DNA of 64,000 nt, from the NCBI GenBank assembly GCA_022494885.1, contig JAGVSM010002811.1, positions 1 to 64,000 of the forward strand. Reading direction: 5' to 3'. This stretch comes from Micrasema longulum (taxonomy: Eukaryota > Arthropoda > Insecta > Trichoptera > Brachycentridae). The position numbers and the translations under genes are program-made. Positions 55,019 through 64,000 of the stretch are shown piece after piece; position 1 is the first letter of the stretch, and every line of letters begins with the position of its first letter. The notes below the pieces were generated by a model that saw nothing but the letters and a program-made list of their open reading frames with translations, did no database searches and was not told the origin of the DNA.

Positions 55019-55940
55019 ACGAACGGAGTTATGAAAAAATGTGTCGAGTCACAAAATTGTTAAAAGTGAGTTAGTGTCAGAATCATGATCCAAAAGCGAT
55101 ATTCTTACTTTGAAAAAATAATTTGATTAGTTTAAATTTTTGAATTCTCCGAATACCCCGGCGTGTTAATCAAAAACCGTGCAACTGGACTAAAAACAAT
55201 GCAACACGGCTTTAAGGTGCTTAATGTATCGCTGCGAATTAAGTTTATCAATGTGAGGCTAACACAATTCAAATATTGCAAAAATGTGTTAACCCCGCAA
55301 AAGACGCTTTCTTTGCCAAAATTACCGACAAGTTTTGTATATTTCAAACGGCAACTAACTTTTTGTAATTTGGGGATTTAGGTTAATTAGGTTAACTACG
55401 TTTTTTATTTTATTATTATGTTAAATTTATTTAATAACTCATTTAAGGCATGTTTTACATATTGTAAATTTTTTCCCTCGGCACGGGACACCAAGGGAAT
55501 GTTATTCTGTGTAAAAAAAAGTAAATCTCAAGGTATTTTTAACGTCTAAAGCTTTTATTTCCTTTTTTTTTTTTTATTAACTATTTTTCATTACAATCAG
55601 AAATATAGGTACAATCAATAATTTTACATTAAAAAAATATATAAAAATAATAGGTTTATATTTTTTTCGTTATAGTTATTACAAAAAAAATAGTATTAGT
55701 GTAATAGTTTTTAAGGTGTTCTATAAAAATGTGTTATCCCACTTATTTGTGAAAATTTTATTTAAAAAAATAATAATTATTAAAATTTTATCATGATTTT
55801 TTGTTCTAGTTTTATATATTAAACTTTTCAGACAAACTAAATAATGAATCATATTTTTTAAAAATGCACCTGATGTTAAAAATATTTTTTTTTGTTTGAG
55901 GTTGGTGTGGCTTATCACACTTTTGCATAGCATCATCGAA
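55019..55940. other. AT-rich stretch without a recognised gene
   Basis: Overlapping frames at 55132-55381 on both strands lack recognisable motifs. They could be upstream remains of the hAT element, but nothing supports that directly. Confidence 0.35.
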
Positions 55941-56156
55941 ATATCGTCGCGTTGGGGACACAGGGTTCTATCTGACAGAATATGTTTTTTTACATTGAAC
56001 TTTCATTATTTGCTATTTATATTTAAATATCGGTTTTATCTGCATCAAAATTTAAAAGAAAAACGAAATCAATCCTTATTTATCATTAAGTTTAATAAGA
56101 CCAAAAAAAATATGAATCTACATAGAACCTTGTTTCCCCAACGCGGCGATATAATC
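55941..56156. mobile_element. Hairpin MITE Y (about 216 bp)
   Basis: The left arm ATATCGTCGCGTTGGGGACA with CAGGGTTCTAT is mirrored by the right arm ATAGAACCTTGTTTCCCCAA with CGCGGCGATAT. The arms are about 38 bp with a few mismatches and the core is AT-rich. Single copy in this window. Confidence 0.6.
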
Positions 56157-56164
56157 TTATTTTT

Positions 56165-56395
56165 TCTCTAATACACGAGTGCTGTTACACAGTGTGTAAA
56201 GTGGCTACTTAAACCAACCAACGACTGGTCATAAGCCCTGTAAATGTCTAGACTTCCATATTCCCTCCATAAAAATGTTTTCCATCTCTGTTGCAACAAA
56301 TTTAGATCTAAATAACTCCCTAGGGAAGAAACCCAGCCTGACTTTAAACATTTGGACATACTAAAAATAACGTCAAGTATATACATATTTAGCTG
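56165..56395. mobile_element. Fold-back element E, one arm (copy 5)
   Basis: TACACAGTGTGTAAAGTGGC, AACGACTGGTCATAAGCCCT, CTAGACTTCCATATTCCCTC, GTTGCAACAAATTTAGATCT and AACTCCCTAGGGAAGAAACC. Only one arm is present, oriented as the right arm of copy 4. Confidence 0.6.
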
Positions 56396-56699
56396 GTACA
56401 TACAAGTTTAAATTAAAACAATGATTGTCGGAAATAAATTTTATTTTCGAATTGCATGTCACCATTTCAATGTGAATAGTGATGATAAAAAAGACAATAG
56501 AATTTGTATAATAAGTGTATAATCAAAGCTGATAAATCTCTTTCTATCGCTTCTAGGTATATGTTTATGAATAAACATCATATTATAATACCCGTTGTTT
56601 TTTTCAATACATTAAATTATAAAGCGATATTATCACTGTATAATTTCAGAGATGAAAAAGTGAAAACGATAATTATTTTTAACTGCAAAGTAAAAAAAC

Positions 56700-57060
56700 T
56701 CAATAGTCTTAAAACATGTTGTTGAGGAGTGAACAAGGTGTGAAGAAATACCTCGTGGATAATTTAGAGAGTGAACTATTTTCGAGTAGGAAGGGTTGCG
56801 CGACTCCATTACCCTTCTGATGATGAAGCGTGACGTGATGCTGGAACCTGGTGGAGAAGCTGGCGGACTCGCGACTGGCACAGCTTGTATGTGGTTCTGG
56901 CGGTCTAGGTAGACGCTGGTACACCTCGGTTGTTGATAATTTGTTGTGAGCACTTTACTTGTTGAATGTTATTTGTGTACTGAAGGTTGAACGTTTTTTC
57001 CGGCACTTACACGCGTGATTGTTGCTACGTGGAGCTGCGCTAGGAGAATGGGAAGAACGG
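56700..57060 (+). other. GC-richer segment ending in a donor-like GTAGGT
   Basis: More GC-rich than its neighbours. A 34-codon frame (56716-56820; MLLRSEQGVKKYLVDNLESE) and overlapping minus frames are present. At the right, GAATGGGAAGAACGG|GTAGGTAG resembles an exon-donor junction. It could be a first exon of an unknown transcript or an old repeat. Confidence 0.2.
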
Positions 57061-57117
57061 GTAGGTAGAAAATTGATCCGAACACATGTTGTTCATTAGT
57101 TTTGTTTTATAAGCTTC

Positions 57118-57490
57118 AACAATATTTTTAATTTGTCCAAATTTTTGAAGACACGGACTGGATTTAACCCCCTGGGGAATTATCAAGATTAGCATATAAC
57201 AACAGAGTTGAAGAACGCTTCACAGATGGGAATGTGGATGCCTTAGCGTTTACACGGCTTATGACCTGTTATTCGCTGGTTTAAGTTTTACATTTACACA
57301 CTGTCTAACATTCCTGCCTATGCCCAAATGTCTTCAATTCAAACATAGGCAGAAAGGTAAGAGTTATACAGTGCGTACAGTGGCCACTTAAACCAGCTAA
57401 TGACAAGTCAAAGCCGCGTAAATGGCCGGGCATGCATGTCTCCTTCTGTAAAATGTTCTTCATCTCTGTTGTAATATGTTAATCTCGATT
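57118..57490. mobile_element. Fold-back element E, copy 6 (most complete)
   Basis: The left arm begins near CAACAATATTTTTAATTTGTC, includes CGGACTGGATTTAACCCCCT and AACAGAGTTGAAGAACGC, and leads to GCCTATGCCCAAATG. A loop TCTTCAATTC follows, then the mirror AAACATAGGCAGAAAGG. It continues through CCAGCTAATGACAAGTC to CTTCATCTCTGTTGTAATAT. The left outer arm extends further than the right. Confidence 0.7.
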
Positions 57491-57655
57491 CGTTTCTATT
57501 CGGTTCCTGGCAGGATGACGGTGAAATGTCGGATTGAAATGTGGATTTTCACGGCAGTATTAGATAGTTCCTGCTGGCACCTAAAACGTAAAAATAATCT
57601 TGCCAATGCAGTGCCCTATGCACCATTGGGTGCCGATGGGAAATGATCATGATGA
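57483..57655 (+). repeat. SINE family B-related 3' half
   Basis: CGGTTCCTGGCAGGATGACG, then GCCAATGCAGTGCCCTATGC and ACCATTGGGTGCCGATGGGA, ending ATGATCATGATGATT. A diverged plus-strand SINE B without the tRNA-like part. Confidence 0.55.
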
Positions 57656-57817
57656 TTACTATTTCATATAAGTCAGAGGGCAGGGAAGCGTTATCAGCCT
57701 ATTATACATATATCGAGCCTTGATCGCCAAAACATCGGAACCGACAAAATCAATATTTTACAGGAGAACACTTCTTCCATACAATTAACAGAGAATACAA
57801 TTTAAGAATTAAACTCT

Positions 57818-58160
57818 GTTTCGAATATTTATTTTATTGATATACAGGTGTTCTTTGAACCCTGTTCATCCGAATCCATGATGATCAGTATGAGCAAGAA
57901 GACATATTGGCACATTAAATTAAATTTTTAGAACCACTAAAATCTCAATAAATAAAAGATAAATAAATAATAAATAGTTGCTTACTCCTTACTAGCAACA
58001 TTTGTTTTTTTTATATATATTTTTTTTAAATTTTCTTCGTTTTCAATATTTTTTAAATATGCAATATGTCTCCTTTCCCATACTGATCATCGTGGTTTCG
58101 GATGTGACAGGGTTTAAAGAACACGCTGTATTGATATCAATAAAATAAATATTCGAAACA
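57818..58160. mobile_element. Fold-back element F, copy 2
   Basis: The arms share the F motif (AGGTGTTCTTTGAACCCTGT on the left, GTGACAGGGTTTAAAGAACA on the right; GATGATCAGTATGAGCAAGA and inverse). The inverted repeat continues outside: GTTTCGAATATTTATTTTAT (57818) mirrors ATAAAATAAATATTCGAAAC (58140). Total arms are about 110 bp. The core is AT-rich, unlike copy 1. Confidence 0.7.
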
Positions 58161-60085
58161 AAACTTGGTTCACAAAGTATATTCTTTAATAATCAAGAAG
58201 AAAAAATATTCTCCCATTAAATGCTTCTGTCAGTTACAATGTTTTGACGATCATGGCTCGATCTTGCGAACCTTGGCCTTTTCTCAATTAACTTCATGTC
58301 TCTCGTCCTTATTAAACCAATAAAATAAACGCCGAATGAGAACTTCAGTGAACGCTCCACTGAGTGAAAACGTAAAAAAATTATCCATAGTTTCTGAATC
58401 ATTTTAAAGTCGTGACTAACTCCTTTTCATTCGGAACGATTACCTTGACAGTGAACTAGTATATTTAACTGGACTGTATCGATATTTTTAAGCGATTCAT
58501 TCTTGACCGCTATAGAGTAAAGATCACGAAATTTTAATGAAACGTATCAACCGAAAATCTTGTTTTATTTCAGAAAAAATATTTACATAATTTAACAATG
58601 CGAGGTGAATTGCTTTCAGTTCACTGTGTATGTGTGTTACCCAATTCTTTTGTAAATGAATTTGTCTGATGAATCGGCGATGCGGTATATTTCTGAGGCA
58701 AAATAATTCATTACGCATTTACATGTTCTGTTACAGTCTAATTCTATGAATATTTTTATCGAAATTTAAATAGTTTTTAAAATATATCTTGATTAAAATG
58801 ACAGCTGCCAATGCTACTAATGTGACTGGTGATAGGAAAGTACTGATCACTGACCATATACTGATCAAATCGATTTTATCAGTTTTTTCACACAAACATG
58901 AAATGTTAGTTTCTGAAAATTAATATACAAACGCAAAAACAAGCCTATTATGGTCTGTTAAGACAACAATTCACCAAAAAATAAGAAATCAATACTTTTT
59001 TTCACGAACAACATCAAATTAGTTATTTTTTTATTCGATCGATTTATATTGATCAATTTGTCCCATCGCTAACATTTTTGCAAAAGGGTGTGACCTTATA
59101 GGAACGTCGTTAATAATTAGGTTTAGTTTGTTTTTTTTTTGTTTTAAAGCTGATTTTATATAATTATATTGATTTATATGACAAGCATTGTATAAAAAAT
59201 AATTAACATGCCAGATACGAATGATTTTTAGTGTGTTAATATAAAGCACTCCTCAGACGTTACTACAAAGTTATGTCGTCACTTTTGCTGACAACTGTCA
59301 TTCTAAATCAAGCCATATTTTAAGGACTATAATTCCTTTAGGCTGTTATTCGATGTATCTAATTAAAGATGCGTTTTCCGATCAATGGAAAATTAGCTCT
59401 CTTATCTTATTCCCGTTCACAAAACAGATGATTGAACTGACATGATGTGCTGAATATATTTTTTTCTGTCTACGGTAAACTATTTCTAAATTGTTTTAAT
59501 CTTTGTTTTCATCTAAACTTCTTGCTGTAGTAACGAAGTTTTTATAAGTTTTATCTCCTGATTAACGTGAATTTATTTAAAAAAGAACAAATTTAACGAA
59601 TCTAAAAATTTACAAAGATAAAATTATTGGTGCTTTAAATTAAAGACAAGTTGATATACTGTTTATATGGACTTTGATTAGCTTTCGAACTATATCATTG
59701 TATATTATGATGGTTCATTTAGTAATCATCGAGTGTGCATTTGGTATTTCCATTTTTTTACCAATAAGGAAAAGGCAAATGATAATTGTTTAACTATTAT
59801 TTTCTCACATTTAATGTTGTACATAATTAATGAAAACTTAATTGGTCTTTTAATGTTTGAATTTTTTTTTTAAATACTTATTATGTATGACTATATGTTT
59901 TCTGAATATAATAAAAAAATAAACAATCTAATAATAATATATTAATTTTTAAATATATTAATTTGTCAATTAAATAATCTAGGGTAGGGTGATAATATTT
60001 ATAATTTGTCGGTAGTTACATTATATCTAAAAAAAGATTCTAATAAAAATATTGAATTTTGATTCAGATCAATTCGAAGCATTAA
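58161..60085. other. Long AT-rich stretch without recognisable content
   Basis: Short open frames at 58217-58402, 58524-58718 and 59031-59249 have no motifs. I recognise neither genes nor repeats. Confidence 0.5.
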
Positions 60086-60620
60086 GTACCTCAGGGCTCT
60101 CATTTAGAACTAATTTTAGTTTATTTATTTATTAATGATACAACAAGTTTATCTCATGATGTTGATTTTCTCGTGTTTACCGATAATATTAAGTAATTAA
60201 AAAAATACTGCAATTATTAATGATTGTTATGGTCTTCAAACCTACCTAAATGGGTTATTCAAGCAATATTGTAACAACGAATTACCCTTAAGTATTATTA
60301 AATGTCAATCGATAACTTTTTACAAGAATAAAATCCTTTATTATTTGATTATTATGCAAATGAACACGATTTACGAAGATAATCTGAAATGAATTCAATC
60401 AAAAGTTGTCATTTATACATCGTGTTAATGAGATTACGTCGCAATGAAATTGGTATGATATATTATATTTTAAGAACGGTCAGGGATTTTATAATCAGTA
60501 TTATCTTTCAGGACTTTGTATGTATCAATTGTCAGAAAGATCCTTGAGTACAACTTAAGTATCTGTAATATAATATTTTATAAATGTAATTTTAAAAAAA
60601 TATTTCTACTTATTTTATTT
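60086..60620 (+). pseudogene. Jockey-like reverse transcriptase palm, heavily decayed
   Basis: Plus-strand pieces in shifting frames follow the palm order. VPQGSHLE lies at about 60086-60110. It is followed by FINDT..LSHDVDFLVFTDNIK (in place of the FADD catalytic box), DC.GLQTYLN and NNELPLSIIKCQSITFYKNK. Near 60530 VRKILEYNLSIC replaces the LVRS.LEY.S..W block. The YADD/FADD motif is mutated and many stops intervene, so it is an old dead copy. Confidence 0.65.
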
Positions 60621-61801
60621 TTGTATTTTCTGTCTAAAAAAAATTTTGTATTCGTAGTAAAATTCGAATATTTTTTTCCAGTACTGACAATAATGCATTT
60701 AAAGGGTTTTATCAATTATACTGACAAAGATATTAGATTAAATTATTTATCTTGGAATATAATGAAGCTAGTGGATGAAATTTTAAGTGTATTTGATCAA
60801 ACGATTTAAAAAATAAATTTATATTATAGCTTTGCTTGTTTTGAGTGGGTTCCTTTGTTGAATATGAAACAGGATCTCGCGAGGGTTGTTTTTATGAATT
60901 GGACCTACCTACTAGGTCGTTAACGAGTAAATTGACCTAGGAGGTCACAATGACACTAGATGTCGATTTGAAGATTAGCACATCAAAAATACACATTGTC
61001 AAGCAGTAAAATTAATAAATGTGACAAAAAACACAAAAATGTCGATACATTACGTTATGTTCTTGTACATACATAATCTTTTATGTGCGTTACTCTTTTA
61101 TAACACAAATTTTTGAACAAACAAAAGTATTTTTTTTATTAAAAGGCTCATTGTTCCTAATTAAACAGTAGCAAAGCGAATCAGAGGGTCAATAATGCTC
61201 GTAAATTATTAATATTATAATTTTAAATAATTTGGACTTACGAGTGTACCGTGGATTGTGCGCTAAACCTGCAAAATGCGTGTTTTTTTCCATCGAAAAT
61301 AAAACAGGGATTTTTTCACATTGACAAACTCTTTAAAGAAATCATTTAATGAAATACGTCTTTGAAAAACTAATATCAAAAGTAAAGTAAATATGTACAC
61401 CTTCATGTGAAAATTATCTTAGGTTAATTTACCTACTTACGTACATAATAAAACATAAGGTATACGTACTACTGCTAAGAAAATCATTTTTTTAAATCTT
61501 GTATTATAAATGGTCGCTTATATATTATTTTTTCATTTGAAAGATAGGTACGCCTAATAAAGCCTTTTTAAATAATGCTAAGTAACCATATTTTCATAAA
61601 ACCTTAAAAAACATAGCATTGAAAAACAGAATTCATGCATTTAAAACAGGTTTTTCGTGTATACATGTATGATTTTTTTCAATAATTATTTTGAATCAAT
61701 TACGTTGATTTTCGAAGAAGTGAATAATTGGGTAATTTTTTATTCTTTTGCGGATGATTTTTTTAAAATGATATTCTTGTTTTGTATATTTTTATTCTTA
61801 C

Positions 61802-61803
<2 letters not shown>
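60621..61803. other. AT-rich stretch without recognisable content
   Basis: A frame to 60809 continues from the LINE remnant without motifs. ACCTACCTACTAGGTCG near 60903 is of the common TACCTA type. Nothing else. Confidence 0.45.
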
Positions 61804-61832
<29 letters not shown>

Positions 61833-62005
61833 CTAAGAAACATTCGCGTTCTTATTATTTACCCAAATATTTAATTTTAAGGGCCATTTTCAACGAGTTG
61901 TAAATAATTCACTATTAGAAAATGGAAATCAAGTCGGGGTACAGTGGGATTTGAAACACGGACGTTTGATTCATGAGTCTGAGACACTAGCCACGGGACC
62001 ACAAT
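61804..62005 (-). mobile_element. tRNA-derived SINE, family A, copy 3
   Basis: Minus strand: A-run and (TA)n at 61804-61832 as tail, the body (TCAACGAGTTGTAAATAATT) and the head (GAGACACTAGCCACGGGACC) at the right. The decayed B box lies near 61950. Confidence 0.75.
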
Positions 62006-62046
62006 CCGATTCTATTATATTATATTGTGGTGCTATATTGTTTATG

Positions 62047-62135
62047 TAAATTATTCGTCCTAACTCAACATAGGATTTTGGTCCCATTGAGTTGTGACAT
62101 GCGTCTTAATAAGTTAATATAAATAAAATAAATAA
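62047..62135 (+). repeat. Retroelement 3' tail, family I, copy 2
   Basis: TCGTCCTAACTCAACATAGG, TTTTGGTCCCATTGAGTTGT and an AAATAAAATAAATAA tail. Same motif as at 23830 and inside element H. Confidence 0.45.
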
Positions 62136-62264
62136 TATTTTCATTTGCATTTTCATTCCGTTTTATGTATATACTCCAGTCCTCATGTTCTGTGTTTAAA
62201 CAATGTTTTTATTTATTTATTTATTTACTAAAAGAAAACAACAGCCATTATAACAAGATGTTTT

Positions 62265-62530
62265 GTCGGCCTCCTAGTGAAATAGTCAGCGCGTTTGTCT
62301 ACCACGCAAGAGGTCTCGGGTTCGATTCTAAATTGATATTGATATTAAATATTTATTTAAAAGGGTTTTTTCATACTAGAATATTTCATAGTCCCTGGAC
62401 AGGTACCTGAAGCGTAAGACTAATCATTTTACCTTCATGAAACAAAAATAATTAAGATACGCTGCGATTGGTGTACCATTGCAGTGCCCTATGCACCATT
62501 AGGCGTGGAAAGGGAATAATGATGATGATT
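62265..62530 (+). mobile_element. SINE family B, well-preserved copy
   Basis: GTCGGCCTCCTAGTGAAATA starts the tRNA-like part, with B box GGGTTCGATTCT near 62319. The body is TACCTGAAGCGTAAGACTAA and the 3' end is AGTGCCCTATGCACCATTAG with GGGAATAATGATGATGATT. No non-tRNA head. Confidence 0.85.
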
Positions 62531-62738
62531 ATAACGAAAGATTTGTATATTAAAAAAAAACAAAGCTATGGTTTTCTAAATGTAACTAAATACAATGGCG
62601 AAAACAAAGAAAAAAAGCGTACTTGTGTAAAGCCTCTACGTATCATTCCACTTGTAAAAAAGTAAAATACATAAAAACCAAATGAAAAAAAAAGATTTTG
62701 TTTTAAACGAAAAAAAAAATGTAGGTACACGGTAACTA

Positions 62739-62984
62739 GGCCCCGATTACAATGAGAAGTTAACATACTTATCTTCGACTGTCTATAAAGAAAAAGCGAT
62801 ATGTGTGTACGAAAATGAGTATAATATTTGCATGAACATTTAAAGTATCTTCATAGGTAACGTACAATTGAACATGTTTAGAAAAAAAAAATATATGCAT
62901 ATTCTGCTTTTCATACAGAAAACATAATTTTACTTGGTAGATAAAATTGAAGATAAATATTAACTTCGCATTGTAATCGGGGCC
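62739..62984. mobile_element. Harbinger-like MITE, family C, copy 5 (complete)
   Basis: 246 bp from GGCCCCGATTACAATGAGAA to TTCGCATTGTAATCGGGGCC. Flanked by CTA on the left and CTG on the right, a slightly decayed CWG duplication. Same orientation as copy 1 and the same length within 4 bp. Confidence 0.8.
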
Positions 62985-64000
62985 CTGGTTTTGTTTGCTT
63001 TCAAAAAATGCCATAATATAGGTATGAATATGTTTTGTGTAGAGGAACGTACTAATAGAATCGTCAATTTGCCATATTTTATATAAAATTTCGTATTCCG
63101 CTAGACAAAAAAAATACATCCTGAATTTAAGATGGTTCATATAATATTATTTCAGTCGTTAAGATATAAATAATTCGTACGATATTGAAAAAGACCTTGC
63201 GTTTTTGCAAAACGAACGGCAATCCAAAGCAAAAGAAATTAAACAAATTGAGGTCAACTATCGGTGTCATTATAAAATCACAAATTATTATGAAAACAAT
63301 AAGTCGCCATTTTGTGGAATTTAAATTGCAAATTTTTTGTTTGACTGACCGCAATATTAGTTTATTATTGGTAAACTTTTCAAACGAATCATCAGAATTT
63401 TGCCCTACTGAAAGGCAAGGACGGAGGTATGCGAGTACGACTTATGTGCATTCAATTTTAACGGTTAATATCGTATGACTTTTGAGTGTAATCGATTCGA
63501 CCACGGTACACTACTCGTACCCCAAGGTCTATATAGTAATGAAAACGCATTCACGATCTAAGGAAATGATTGCTGTGAAGTCTCCTATCGACATTACCAT
63601 TTATTCGTCTCTACGTTAAATGTTTAGTTTATAAGGCTCTTACAGTAGAAAACCACATCATTAAAATGACATTAGATACCTACATCTACCATAGTTTGTC
63701 TATTGGGTTAGTTCCATATCTATAGGGATATTGAAAAATTTATCTGAAAAATATATATTTTTAGTAATAAGCTTACTGGGGTGGCGGCTATAATTTTGCG
63801 TGAGTATTATTTGACTGAATCGTTGATCTGTGTTAATTTTTGCGGGGAAATAAAATATGTGTTTGCGTGATGATGGCAGATGTGGAAAAGAGCAGTATGC
63901 GGCCAATCAAACTACAGCAGACAAAAATCCTACGTTTAGGAAGACAGGAAAAGGAATCAGGGACAGGAATCTGGATGCTATTTCCAAGTCCTGGCTTCTG
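62985..64000. other. AT-rich end of window without recognisable gene
   Basis: Frames at 63127-63478 on both strands and 63700-63906 minus are motif-free. 63480-63540 is slightly GC-richer. Nothing supported. Confidence 0.45.

Noticed and set aside
55132..55381. Paired sense/antisense 71-72 codon frames
   Set aside because: No recognisable motif on either strand and typical AT-rich composition; could not be linked to the nearby hAT fragment.

Overview
This window looks like intergenic or intronic DNA from an insect, most likely a moth or butterfly. The clues are the strong AT bias, the abundant TAGGTA/TACCTA words, many tRNA-headed SINEs, Jockey/CR1-like and RTE-like LINE fragments, and the dispersed CTTACTAATATTATAAATG repeat. 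The taxonomic call rests on recognition alone. I found no convincing intact host protein-coding gene, no rRNA, no functional tRNA gene and no CRISPR array. What can be supported is a dense palimpsest of mobile elements and their debris. All family names and nucleotide similarities are by eye, with no database search.

Retroelements. Three SINE groups recur. SINE-A has a GGTTCAAATCC B box and a TA-rich tail (1, 24519, 61804). SINE-B is a long element with a non-tRNA head, a tRNA-like promoter and an ATGATGATGAT tail (about 15 full or partial copies). SINE-K has a glutamate/valine-like tRNA head (7041, 18601, remnant at 8219). LINE debris includes Jockey/CR1-type reverse transcriptase C-termini (3771-, 15958-, 18575-, 21290+, 45568-, 46932-, 60086+) and RTE-type C-termini (9126+, 14616-, 28545+, probably 13105- and 52685-). 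All are broken by stops and frameshifts.

DNA elements. (1) A 242-246 bp MITE with GGCCCCGATTA termini sits at CAG/CTG targets, as Harbinger elements do; five copies, one inserted in a SINE-B. (2) An 842 bp element with CTCAGAGTAATAATG termini and a perfect 8-bp target duplication is present in inverted orientation at 11163 and 35663; the second copy carries an extra LINE tail with its own 7-bp duplication. (3) Two neighbouring decayed elements at 37793-39648 and 40986-43050 each carry a private short word (TGTTCATTCACTG and TGACAATTTTGCCCAC) repeated many times in both orientations, plus remnants that look like transposase C-termini. The second has 26-bp termini flanked by TA and is the most distinctive object here. 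(4) Several fold-back elements occur: one with a GC-rich core (25401, 57818), one with long arms (46212, 47655, 56165, 57118), and short hairpins (29629, 55941, 36734). (5) There are mariner fragments (1220, 28361, 29234) and a hAT/Buster-type fragment (54638).

Possible host sequence. A GC-rich island at about 43480-44052 has the longest open frame of the window on the minus strand and a donor-like GTAGGT on the plus strand. A smaller GC-richer segment at 56700-57060 also ends in a donor-like GTAGGT. An uninterrupted 98-codon frame at 28774-29070 lies between two halves of a mariner. These are the only places I would test for exons. The rest (about 58.2-60.1, 60.6-61.8, 49.3-50.7, 39.6-41.0 and 13.4-14.6 kb) is AT-rich DNA with no recognisable content.
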